Shown here: piece after piece, positions 57,601 to 64,000 of the stretch
Layout of the letters: every line of letters begins with the position of its first letter
Numbering within the stretch: the stretch's first letter is position 1
NCBI RefSeq assembly: GCF_902459465.1
Contig: NC_047080.1
Span: forward strand, 7,045,214 to 7,109,213
Source: Asterias rubens
Taxonomy: Eukaryota; Echinodermata; Asteroidea; Forcipulatida; Asteriidae
Direction of reading: 5' to 3'
Length of the DNA: 64,000 bases
Notes under the pieces: generated by a model
What the model was told of the DNA's origin: nothing
Databases searched by the model: none
Seen by the model: only the letters and a program-made list of their open reading frames with translations
Program-made: the position numbers and the translations under genes

Positions 57601-60033
57601 GATTCTTCTTATCAACAACCCTGACTATGATGAAAGGTTGTCTGCAAAGAAAAGTCGCGCCGTGACAAGGAACGTATAGTCGTATTATGTACATGAGTGA
57701 CCTATTTGCGTCCGTTATTTTCAGGGCGGGCACAGTTGATTGACTTTATATAACACCCAAGCAGATCCTTGCCATTTGATTGGAGGATTGTCCGTCACGT
57801 GATAGCAAATAAAGTGCCATTGCACGCTGAGTCACTCACCGTGCTTTTTTGTTCCATCCGAAAAGTACCATTGCACGCTGCCAGCGTGCAATAGTACTTT
57901 TCGGATGGAACGAAAAAGCTGAGTAAACACATATCACTGCGTGCGAGTGTCTTTGGTAACGCAGCAGTGTTACTGCAAGGTAGTAAAATTACTTAACATT
58001 TGGCTTCTATAATTAAAAATTGTAGGCCTACGTTTTGTTTGTTTTGAAAGTTGTATCTTTTAATCAAAATGACAAAGATCTACTTGGATGTTATATAAAA
58101 CAAATAATAAATGTTTTTCATTCGTGCTATGGTGCGAATATGTTCATTCGTTGAAAGCTGGAATGTTCCATTCAACTCGGCTCCGCCTCGTTGAGTAGAA
58201 CATTCCATCTTTCAACTCATGAACATATTCACACCATTGCACTCATAAACATTCATTATGTGTATAATAGTCAACTGTGACGTCATCTTGATAGAAAAAT
58301 GGGGCCCAGCTAGTTCAATGACTCAATTTTTAACCAATCCAGGGTACGAAATTAAGAAAATTTGCTGGTTGCCCCCAGGGCAACCAGCAACTGAAAATAG
58401 GTTGCCCACAAGAAAAATAGGTTGCCCGAAAAAAAAGAGATAAAGGTAAGTCTTACTCTAACTCTTGAGAAAACCAGCGTCGGTATCACTTCTTACATGG
58501 TGCTCTTCATCATCTGTAAAACCAGCGTCGGTATCACTTCTTACATGTTTTGGGTTTTTACCCAACGTGAAACCAAACTTTAGGAGGCTCATTGTTATTC
58601 TTTGTGTCATGCAACTTTCGTAAATATTAGAACTGTCAGTGTCAACCACGCAAATTAAAGTAGCGAGTGGATCTGCGCTCACACATGCTCGCTAGCTGTT
58701 CCCACACGCTTGTTATGTGCGCGTGCAGCATAACACGCGTGGCACCAGTGATCCCCGGAAAAGCGCAATTTCTAGAAAGCGCGTGTGCCCGCACTGTGCA
58801 GCATGACAACTGCGCGGCACCAGCGGTTGCTGGAAAGCGCGTGTGCGACCAGGATCAGCGATGCAAACGTTCAGTCCCAACTATAGAAATGACCCAACTA
58901 TGTGTTTTTCTACACAGCAAAGATGGTAAGTAAAGGCCCATATATCTGCAGTTAGGCTGATTTTATAGTTGGGACAGAACAAGAACGTGAATTCCAATTG
59001 TAAATGCTGTACGTGTACCCTACGCACGTGCATTACTGTCCCGCTATTACCCCCACACAGCACTGCAATTTTAACCGCGCTGTGCCATCGCATATTATTT
59101 AATACGTGAATGATGATGCTGGAAAGTTCTCACATGGCTCGCGGTCCGGTTGACGTCGTGGAATATACAAAAATGGTTGAACATCATAAATATTTTTTGT
59201 GTGTGGAAAATTCAAACGATCTTTGGAGCTGGCACAATATAAGCAGGTTAGGCCTAAATTGTTGTTTTTCATAAGGTTGCCCGTCGGGCAACGGCGACAC
59301 AATCACAGGTTGCCCGGATGATTTTTTGGTTGCCCCTGGCAACCGGGCAACCGTTAATTTCGCACCCTGCAATCAGATTAGAGGATTCTATATATTATAA
59401 AGTAGATAATAATTATTATAATAAGCTGAAGTGTGTGGCACATGCAGTGAAAATTTATTCTAATAGCGTACATTTATTTCGAACATTAGCAAGTAATTTT
59501 GCACAATAATGTTTCATGTACAATGCAATAAGCAAAAGCATGAAAGTGAGCCCTGTTCTACCACATTTTCTCATTCTGTGTGTTTGGTTGGTCAAAGACA
59601 TTAGACTTGTTAAAGTTAATATTTTTGTGTTATTTTTTAGGATGATGAACAAACAAGTGGAATGCTCTCCATCCTCGAGCAATGGTTCATGAAAATCAGC
59701 AACAATTCTCTTCAAACAATTCTTGCAATATGCCAGCAACCTTTTCCTGAGCTTAAATGTGCTGCACTGTCGGTCCTGAAGGCACTTGCTAATCAGGAGT
59801 GGGCACAGAGATTGATGAATCAGCACTGTGGTTTTCATGAATATCTACTTGATCGTAAAACTGAACATGAGCAAACAGGTAAACATGCAAAATATGATGT
59901 CATTAAGGTACTAGCAAAGTCATCAACTTCTGCCCATACTTTTGGTAGACCATTTGTGTTAAAAATGATGGAGTATGTGAAAGAGGGGCCCTTGTATAAA
60001 ATAGTGCAATCTAAAGTAGCTTTGCAAGATTAA
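39344..60033 (+). CDS. PSMD5: 26S proteasome non-ATPase regulatory subunit 5 (S5b), base-assembly chaperone
   Basis: Seven exons: 39344-39672, 44044-44188, 46705-46959, 52407-52650, 54556-54744, 56399-56508, 59641-60033. All phases agree; 1,665 nt, about 554 aa (human 504). PSMD5 is a HEAT/ARM-repeat protein that binds the ATPase RPT2 (PSMC1) during assembly of the 19S base and is absent from mature proteasomes. Colinear matches: REKHSVIGAIL, GDIVKYRFFE, MNSIEMLSNLVCSKHG, AVDAVNVVGLSVEGKEALL, and the strongest, PFPELKCAALSVLKALANQE with GFHEYLLDRKTEHEQ. The start ATG is in context aaaATGg; no upstream in-frame ATG gives family-like sequence. Exon 1 has a Ser/Thr-rich insert of about 25 residues not in human. 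Introns 3, 5 and 6 carry transposons and satellites. Confidence 0.95.
39986..40162 (+). repeat. 16-bp tandem repeat, about 11 copies
   Basis: Unit AGTCAACTCGGTCCCA. An inverted three-copy array of the same unit lies at 40733-40779. Confidence 0.93.
40733..40779 (-). repeat. Inverted copy of the 16-bp repeat
   Basis: GGACCGAGTTGACTTGGGAC on the plus strand, three units. With 39986-40162 it brackets an AT-rich 570-bp segment. Confidence 0.92.
41215..41715. mobile_element. Short inverted-repeat element B, copy 1
   Basis: Ends AGGCCAAATAAACAAAATCC + AATTGATCGTCC and GGACGATCAACTGG + TATTTTTATTTATTTGGTCT are inverted repeats. Same family as 42471-42949. Contains T- and C-rich tracts, no ORF. Confidence 0.7.
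41920..42070 (+). mobile_element. MITE family A, fragment
   Basis: TGACCGATTGAGCATAGATT and TTTCACAGGTTTTTTATTTT match the right half of family A; the left half is not recognisable. Confidence 0.5.
42471..42949. mobile_element. Short inverted-repeat element B, copy 2
   Basis: Ends AAGGCCAAGTAAAATAAATA + ACATGTTGCTCG and CGAGCAACATGT + AATTTATTTTACTTTGCCT, 479 bp. Shares the CCCGCCCACCT and TCCGGACGA blocks with copy 1. Confidence 0.75.
43021..43244. mobile_element. Palindromic MITE with 9-bp target duplication
   Basis: Starts TAGTCTTGGTGCAAGACGTT and ends AACGTCTTGCACCAAGACTA; almost the whole 224 bp folds on itself, with a loop near 43125-43140. CTAATGGCC flanks both sides (43012-43020 and 43245-43253). 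A 9-bp duplication suits Mutator-like elements. In PSMD5 intron 1. Confidence 0.85.
44044..44188 (+). CDS. PSMD5: PSMD5 exon 2
   Basis: 145 nt after ttgttgttaacag, donor gtgagt. REKHSVIGAILSKIFDCMEA...EELLLCLDHSNESIQLVCLKQ, colinear with human REKTTLC...HPDDSVKILTLSQ. Confidence 0.94.
44559..44803 (+). repeat. 30-bp tandem repeat, eight copies
   Basis: Unit CATACACTGTAGATAATGAA + TTTGCATAAG; two units carry an extra TT (CATTTAAGC). PSMD5 intron 2. Confidence 0.95.
44804..46704. other. PSMD5 intron 2, unassigned part
   Basis: Both strands are open for 70-134 codons between 45166 and 45646, but without any family match or splice support. Confidence 0.4.
46705..46959 (+). CDS. PSMD5: PSMD5 exon 3
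   Basis: 255 nt, 85 codons, phase 0 at both ends; acceptor ttgatgcag, donor gtaagt. From VKRIADDIKCQSEVEALCND to GDIVKYRFFE. Confidence 0.95.
47203..47262 (+). mobile_element. CR1/L2-like LINE 3' end, very short copy
   Basis: TGCACCTTAAACACCCTCAG and GGTGGATATAATGCACATTA, a diverged copy of the LINE 3' terminus. Confidence 0.65.
47496..47815 (+). repeat. Dispersed repeat with TCTCACGC motifs, copy 1
   Basis: A hairpin GTCTCACGC/GCGTGAGAC at 47496-47518, then further TCTCACGC boxes. The part from about 47610 to 47770 (GCAATCTACAATGTGTGCGC..., GCAAATTTGCAGATTGCGCA) is an inverted relative of 22575-22745. Confidence 0.6.
48085..48437. mobile_element. Foldback MITE ending AACGTGTTCCTTTAA
   Basis: The left half (ATAAAATGCATATGGGTAGA, GTAGAATATAATGATCTACA) is repeated inverted in the right half (TGGATCATTGTATTCTACTT, ATATGCATTTCATAACAAAT). 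The right end CAAGGCAACGTGTTCCTTTAA is clear; the left end is decayed. Confidence 0.75.
49077..49148 (-). tRNA. tRNA-like SINE head, copy 1
   Basis: 72 nt, GGCTAGATAGCTCAGTTGG...GGTTCGAATCC...; perfect A-box TAGCTCAGTTGG and B-box. Its 3' end reads TCTAGTA rather than TCTAGTC. Anticodon position reads GTT, but base 33 is C, not T, and two stem pairs mismatch. Probably not a working tRNA. Confidence 0.5.
49390..49461 (-). tRNA. tRNA-like SINE head, copy 2
   Basis: 72 nt, acceptor GGCTAGA/TCTAGTC pairs over seven positions with one G-T. Same unusual C33 and GTT triplet. Confidence 0.5.
49755..49826 (+). tRNA. tRNA-like SINE head, copy 3
   Basis: Identical by eye to copy 2, opposite strand. 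Confidence 0.5.
50068..50139 (+). tRNA. tRNA-like SINE head, copy 4
   Basis: Identical by eye to copies 2 and 3. Confidence 0.5.
50278..51245 (+). repeat. 60/61-bp satellite, 16 copies
   Basis: Unit begins CAATACCGATACTGTGGCTG and ends GTCGGCAAACCTAACACT. Units of 60 bp (GTCGGC) and 61 bp (GTCGGGC) alternate regularly over most of the array, implying a 121-bp higher-order unit. Begins 62 bp after the palindromic SINE insertion. Confidence 0.96.
51673..51805 (+). other. Candidate extra exon in PSMD5 intron 3
   Basis: Acceptor tttctcacag and donor gtaaga bracket 133 nt. One frame reads an ARM-like peptide ending KKGSLPRLIEMMTSSGFGY, but that frame does not fit exon 3 of PSMD5; the fitting frame has a TGA. 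Either a poison exon or chance. Confidence 0.25.
51884..51932 (+). mobile_element. CR1/L2-like LINE 3' end, very short copy
   Basis: GCCTTGAACACCCAGCAGGG then TGGATATGTGCGCATTACAA, nearly identical to the LINE 3' terminus. Confidence 0.75.
52060..52353 (+). mobile_element. tRNA-like SINE between 35-bp direct repeats
   Basis: The head is near 52152-52226 (CTCGGTAGTCTAGTTGGTAA, perfect T-arm GTGGGTTCGAATCCCAC), with a tail ATGCCTGTGATATTTTTTTC and ACACACATCGGTGTATGGGT. Flanked by 52060-52094 and 52319-52353, starting TCTTTATCCC, 35 bp with one mismatch. Confidence 0.75.
52407..52650 (+). CDS. PSMD5: PSMD5 exon 4
   Basis: 244 nt after tttgtacacag; donor gtaggt one base into a codon. LATKVATYSSESMMV...IEMLSNLVCSKHGLLYMNQQG...PILLP, gapless against the human protein. 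Confidence 0.93.
53091..53627 (+). repeat. 36-bp satellite, about 15 copies
   Basis: Unit GTAGCCCGCTAGTTTTGACT + ACCAGGCTACCCTTTC; GTAGCC and GGCTAC within each unit can pair. Varies mostly at TTCGTAG/TTCATAG and by one-base deletions. PSMD5 intron 4. Confidence 0.96.
54556..54744 (+). CDS. PSMD5: PSMD5 exon 5
   Basis: 189 nt after ggcaacttttttgcag, donor gtatga. LFRFFITICKAESSQ...AVDAVNVVGLSVEGKEALLKQ. A second in-frame acceptor, 54535, would add seven residues (LGNFFAA); I chose 54556 because it gives a gapless alignment with human LPGFVKFFGN and has the better pyrimidine tract. Confidence 0.88.
54971..56083. mobile_element. Non-autonomous hAT-like transposon with 8-bp target duplication
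   Basis: Starts CAGTGTTGTATGACTCGAGT and ends GACTCGAATACAACACTG; ACTTTCAG flanks both sides (54963-54970 and 56084-56091). 1,113 bp, with GACTC-rich arms and no coding capacity. An 8-bp duplication with CAGTG-type ends is the hAT pattern. In PSMD5 intron 5. Confidence 0.88.
56399..56508 (+). CDS. PSMD5: PSMD5 exon 6
   Basis: 110 nt after ttgattatag, donor gtgagc. GLLMNEGLTQMGLIIQRPPV then EVRIRSLMALANLFSLR, matching the human APVELKIRCLDAISSLL region. Confidence 0.92.
57438..57559. repeat. Foldback repeat
   Basis: Arms GGGGCACAGTTAAAAATTAT / ATAATTTTAACTGTGCCCC and CATGACTATGC / GCATAGTCATG pair around a short loop. Followed by AAGCAGTCAATATTT, as at 24844-24990. Confidence 0.85.
57843..57919. 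repeat. Hairpin, near-perfect 37-bp arms
   Basis: GTTCCATCCGAAAAGTACCA...GCACGCTG then CAGCGTGC...ACTTTTCGGATGGAAC. Almost no loop. Confidence 0.88.
58109..58253. repeat. Foldback repeat
   Basis: AATGTTTTTCATTCGTGCTA...GAACATATTC pattern repeated inverted (GAATATGTTCATTCGTTGAA / TTCAACTCATGAACATATTC; GGAATGTTC / GAACATTCC). Confidence 0.75.
58340..59369. mobile_element. 1.03-kb inverted-repeat element with 5-bp duplication
   Basis: Starts CAGGGTACGAAATTAA and ends TTAATTTCGCACCCTG; inside each end are clusters of GGTTGCCC/GGGCAACC. CAATC flanks both sides (58335-58339 and 59370-59374). No transposase seen. In PSMD5 intron 6. The CAGGG start is hAT-like but the visible duplication is only 5 bp. 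Confidence 0.75.
59641..60033 (+). CDS. PSMD5: PSMD5 exon 7 (terminal)
   Basis: 393 nt after tgttattttttag. DDEQTSGMLSILEQWF through the best-conserved block PFPELKCAALSVLKALANQE to EGPLYKIVQS and stop TAA at 60031-60033. A short-inverted-repeat transposon begins 59 bp after the stop; its first bases make an ATTAAA. Confidence 0.96.
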   Translation, partial: DDEQTSGMLSILEQWFMKISNNSLQTILAICQQPFPELKCAALSVLKALANQEWAQRLMNQHCGFHEYLLDRKTEHEQTGKHAKYDVIKVLAKSSTSAHTFGRPFVLKMMEYVKEGPLYKIVQSKVALQD

Positions 60034-60092
60034 CAATATCAGTTCATTTATCTTTGGCCATTAATAGTTGAATGTTGAAATTAACTTAGCTA

Positions 60093-60477
60093 TTAAAGGC
60101 ACTGGATACTATTGGTAATTACTCAAAATAATTATTAGCATACAAACTTACTTGGTAACGAGTAATGGGGAGCTGTTGATAGTATGAAACATTGTGAGAA
60201 ACAGCTCCCTCTAAAGTAACATAGTTTTCGAGAAAGAAGTCGTTTTCCACGAATTTTATTTTGAGACCTCAGAATAAGATTTTGAGGTCTCGAAATCAAG
60301 CATCTAAAAGCACACAACTTCGTGTGACAAGGGTATTTTTCTTTCAATATTATCTCGCAACTTCGACGACCAATTGAGCTCAAATTTTCACAGGTTTGTT
60401 ATTTTATGCATATGTTGAGATACACCAAGTGAGAAGACTGATCTTTGAAAATTACCAATAGTGTCCAGAGTCTTTAA
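60093..60477 (+). mobile_element. MITE family A, full-length copy after PSMD5
   Basis: Ends TTAAAGGCACTGGATACT / GTGTCCAGAGTCTTTAA, 385 bp, starting 59 bp after the PSMD5 stop; its 5' end with the flanking A supplies ATTAAA. Confidence 0.87.
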
Positions 60478-60794
60478 ACAAGTTTCGGTTCAGCAGCACT
60501 TGGAATGTTTTTTGAGTGGAGCACTGAGTTTGTTTAGACTGCGAGTGTTTGGCAGCCCCAATTAAATGACCGTATAATGCATTTTGATTGGTAACAGCAC
60601 TCTACATGGCCGTTCGATTATTATAATGGCTTAAGTTAGGGTAAGTTAGGAAATTGCTTAGGCTTAATACACATCGGTGTAAGGCTAAAAATAATGTCAA
60701 ATGTGAAAGTTTAAGTTTTTACCCCAGAACAGTCTGCTGGAAAGTTTGGGAAGTCTGTGGCGTGTCGTGCACAAGCAAATAAGAGCACCAAACT

Positions 60795-60868
60795 TAGCTC
60801 AGGTGTTTCTGATCAGCAGAGTGTGGGTTCGAGTCCAGTCGTGACTTTTTGTCCTTAAGCAAAACACT
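60795..60868 (+). mobile_element. SINE head fragment
   Basis: TTAGCTCAGGTG (A-box-like) and GTGGGTTCGAGTCCAGTC (B-box), then TTGTCCTTAAGCAAAACACT. Cut off by the next element. Confidence 0.55.
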
Positions 60869-61248
60869 TAAAGCAACATTACAAAACTGGTTTTTGCTAA
60901 CAAAACAGTTGCTGGCAGTGTAAGTACTTTATGTAATCCACCATATACATAAACTGACAAACCTGTAGAAGTTTGAGATCGATCGACCATCTTCGTCACG
61001 AGAGAATAGTGAAAAACAGATTGCAATTTTGCATTGCATCAATGCCAAAATAAAAATGAATAAAACGCTCACTGAGCGATAAACTCCAAACACGTTAGAT
61101 TATTTATTTCTCATCAAATATGACATTTCAGACAGAAATATTTCAAGGGATGTTTTCTTCTATCATCATCATTAGACCATGTAAGTTTTATGTAAATCTG
61201 TGATCTTCACGATTTTTGTTTCTTACCAATTCTGTAACGTTCCTTTAA
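60868..61248. mobile_element. Short inverted-repeat element (TTAAAGSAACRTTAC ends)
   Basis: Left TTAAAGCAACATTACAAAACT, right AATTCTGTAACGTTCCTTTAA, 381 bp. Inserted in or beside a SINE tail. Confidence 0.7.
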
Positions 61249-61505
61249 CAACAGCTTCATCCTTCGGATGGGACGTAAAACCGTAGGTCTCGTGTGTTGT
61301 GAGTGCACTTACACATGTATCTTGATTGGTTTGATTGGCTGCATATTGCGCCACAGCAACTTGTAAACCAATACATGGTGCTATGTAAAATATAAAAAAT
61401 CTCATACTTTAGCACGTAGGTCCACATAAATTGTAGGAAAAAAAGGGACCACACAATGACATCCGCTTTATAAGAATGGTTCATTATTATTTCATCTTAT
61501 CACAG

Positions 61506-63421
61506 CTTGCAAAAGAAAGATCATATTTTCCTTTGTCATGTTTGTGCTGGTAACTCCTGGAGTTGGGCTAAATGGCAATGGTAGGGTTGATATGTTAGTG
61601 TGTTAGTGTGTAAGGTTGATACATCACCAACATTATGTCAACTTCTCTAAAAAGAAATGCTGATTGTTTTTATGTTACACATCCCCATTGTAGTTTGTTA
61701 AAGCCAAAAACACATTCCGGCATAACTAATGAAATTGAAACCAATGGACTGTGTCAGGTTGTGGTTAGACAATCCTAACCCACATTATTAGACATTACAG
61801 CATGAAGTGTGTATCCATAGTGTATGCATAATGAACATTGTGTAACAAAAGCACTTTACCTTTAATTAAACAATGATTTGCACAATTTTTGTGAACCTGG
61901 GGCATTATATCTGGATAGCATGTATTTATTGTTCTAGACCATGATATTTTTGACGAGGGTGGTCAACCATTGGTCACCTCGCAAAAAAAATTTCAGTTTG
62001 GGAGCACGCAACATTACAGGTTAAAGGATTGTTCAATGCGCTTGTTATTTAAATGTAGTAATATACTATATCATGTAACAGGCTGACATCTACATTATAA
62101 GTCAAAGCTTACCAGAAATCAACCTGGGCAGCCCTTAGGTTTGGGAACACATGTGTTAACATGCACTCGGTGCTGTGTTTAGCTTTTCTGAATAAAAATA
62201 TGTCCAATAATATGTTTGTATCCTGTTTAGATGAGTAAGTTTAATGCCATTATGATGGAGGGGTGGGGGGCATATCTTTCAATTTGGGCATTTTTCCTAC
62301 AAATTACGTCCTCCCTGAAAATGGCGACCATTTTGGATCTTGTACCTTTAGGGGCAGTTGGCAATAAAAAATGTACACTGTGTATTATACATGATTGGTA
62401 GAGTTGGCAAAATAGGTGCAGACAGTAGCCACGTTTTGTGTGATCAATCATACATGCAATATCAAACCTGTGAAAGTTTTGACAAAGTCCGTTTAGTGAG
62501 TCAGAGGAAAAAAGTGAAATACCATTCACAGTTTTCAGCATGCAAACACACACATTGTCCACTGTCCTTGATTTGAAACCCAATCATCCGCTTATTTTGT
62601 AAGTTTTCTGAAGTTTTCATGATTAGAATTTAAATAAGAGGGAGTTTCAGACTGAAATTAAACAATGAATGGTTGTTATCCCCGCCAATCCTCTATGGTA
62701 TCGTTTATGATGTACATGGTTTTGAGTAAATTGAATACTCATTTCACACATACATTAACTGTTTTAACTTGTAAAACTAGGCTTACTGCAAGAAATGTTG
62801 CTGAAACATTTATCAAAAATGGTGAGTATTTTACTGAATGTCATGCCCATTTAAATTTTGAATTGTTTAAATACAAAGTTTGAGTGTCAGAGTTTGAATA
62901 ACAGATAAATAACAATAAAACTTGTGTCAACTTTTAGCTTCATACCATATCTTGTTGATATTTGTTGAATCAAACTTTTGTGATTTTTTGTTATGTGTTT
63001 TATAGCATGGTCATCTCATCAGCCCTGCAACCCTGCCGCCATGTTATCTTCATCTTTTCTCTTTTAGAAGTGGATTCACCTAGCCCTCTTAATTTAAAAA
63101 TTATTTGTTGGAGCAAATACCGATTGAGTCACTCCCATTTTATTCAATAAGTGTTAATAATTACCAATGTGTTAGTGCCTTAAAAGCCCCTCTGCATTAA
63201 AGTTATTTGTCTTAATAAAAGCGCTATTCATGTGAGGCATGCGACAATGTGGAGCTTAATAGAAGCAGGTTTGCTTTTCTCATACAATTTTCAAAAAGGT
63301 TGCACAGAGTTGTGATCAAACCGTTGTCAAATGCAATCAACAAGAGCGTGCAGCTTTGGTCAAAATCATCAAAGACAAATCTCAACTACCGAGTAGCAAG
63401 GAAATGGAAGGCACTTCGTGA
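61506..63421 (+). CDS. Candidate 3' end of an unrecognised gene, three exons
   Basis: Three short segments with GT-AG borders join in one frame: 61506-61549 (acceptor cttatcacag, donor gtaact), 62781-62821 (acceptor aactag, donor gtgagt) and 63299-63421 (acceptor caaaaag, stop TGA at 63419-63421). Joined residues: LQKKDHIFLCHVCAG, LLQEMLLKHLSKM, then VAQSCDQTVVKCNQQERAAL and VKIIKDKSQLPSSKEMEGTS. The middle piece is amphipathic. AATAAA at 63593-63598 suits a 3' end. Of the three frames of the middle exon, only this one stays open into the last exon. I do not recognise the protein and found no 5' exons. The last exon is also open in another frame (63249-63479), so this model is tentative. Confidence 0.35.
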
Positions 63422-64000
63422 TACCAAAGCAACAATTGCTTCAAACAACGTGCAAAAATGGATGACTAACAAATGTTGAAGAAGGTTGCCAACATGAAAG
63501 TAGTAGTGAAATCAGAAATGATTGTATCAAGTATTGTTGGTTTTGTCATGATTCTATCTTACTAATTTGCAGTGAAATGTGTTTTCCACAGAAATAAAAA
63601 GCAGTCGCATCACTTTTTAACTTCAGCAACATCATGGGATTACAAATAAGATAGAAGCTTTGACATTTTCTTTACATACTACCCTTAAATTTGAACTCCG
63701 TCACTATTATATTTTGGCTGTAATTTACGATTTTTGGTCAAATTATGACGTCACTTTTGTACGAAAAAGTTGTACATGTAATTCGTAAAGTTTTGCGAAT
63801 CTTTCATGTCTCCGCACAGGAAAGTTGTTCAGGATGTTCAATTTGGTCGATTTGCACCGTCAAAACGCGATTTCCATGGCCAGTGATTATTGCAGCCCAG
63901 AGCACTTTGGTTAAAGGAACGAGGTACCAATATTCAAGTACAGGAACATTTTAGTGGATAACCTGACATAGTCAAATATGGATGTCTGCCGGGGACCCCC
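63422..64000. other. Window end, unassigned
   Basis: After the poly(A) signal at 63593 nothing is recognised. Confidence 0.4.
63593..63598 (+). terminator. Candidate poly(A) signal AATAAA
   Basis: AATAAA about 170 nt after the stop of the tentative gene at 63421. Confidence 0.35.

Noticed and set aside
63249..63479. 76-residue ORF ending VARKWKALRDTKATIASNN
   Set aside because: An alternative frame of the tentative terminal exon; the other frame joins the preceding exon without a stop, so it was preferred, though not certainly.

Overview
The window is animal nuclear DNA. It holds three recognisable protein-coding genes split by spliceosomal introns (GT-AG borders), and the rest is dense in minisatellites, short inverted-repeat transposons, tRNA-derived SINEs and decayed LINEs. 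The protein matches and the repeat families (for example the abundant element ending in TTAAAGGCAGTGGACACTAT) point to a marine deuterostome. My best guess is an echinoderm, probably a sea star; this rests on recalled repeat families and was not searched.

Layout. (1) 504-11095, plus strand: the last five coding exons of a procollagen galactosyltransferase (COLGALT/CERCAM family, ER lumen); the N-terminal half lies before the window. (2) 34574 down to 16535, minus strand: a complete eight-exon gene for Mediator subunit 27 (MED27, 305 aa). (3) 39344-60033, plus strand: a complete seven-exon gene for the 26S proteasome assembly chaperone PSMD5/S5b (about 554 aa). MED27 and PSMD5 are head to head about 4.8 kb apart; COLGALT and MED27 are tail to tail. 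(4) 61506-63598, plus strand: three weak but phase-compatible exons and a poly(A) signal that may be the end of an unrecognised gene.

The three genes do unrelated cell work: collagen glycosylation, transcription, and proteasome assembly. What links them is position. From memory, human CERCAM, MED27 and PSMD5 all map to 9q33-q34, so this looks like conserved synteny.

The remaining sequence is mostly repetitive. There are more than ten tandem arrays (unit lengths 16, 23, 25-28, 30, 36, 46, 60 and 87 bp), most of them inside introns. Several insertions can be delimited by target-site duplications: an hAT-like element (8-bp duplication), a 223-bp palindromic MITE (9-bp), a 1.03-kb element (5-bp) and a 1,150-bp inverted dimer of dimers of a tRNA-like SINE (14-bp). 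At least four LINE remnants are present.

The two most unusual observations are a block of about 60 bp shared by the MED27 and PSMD5 upstream regions, and the palindromic four-copy tRNA-SINE. I saw no CRISPR array, operon, rRNA gene or bacterial gene.
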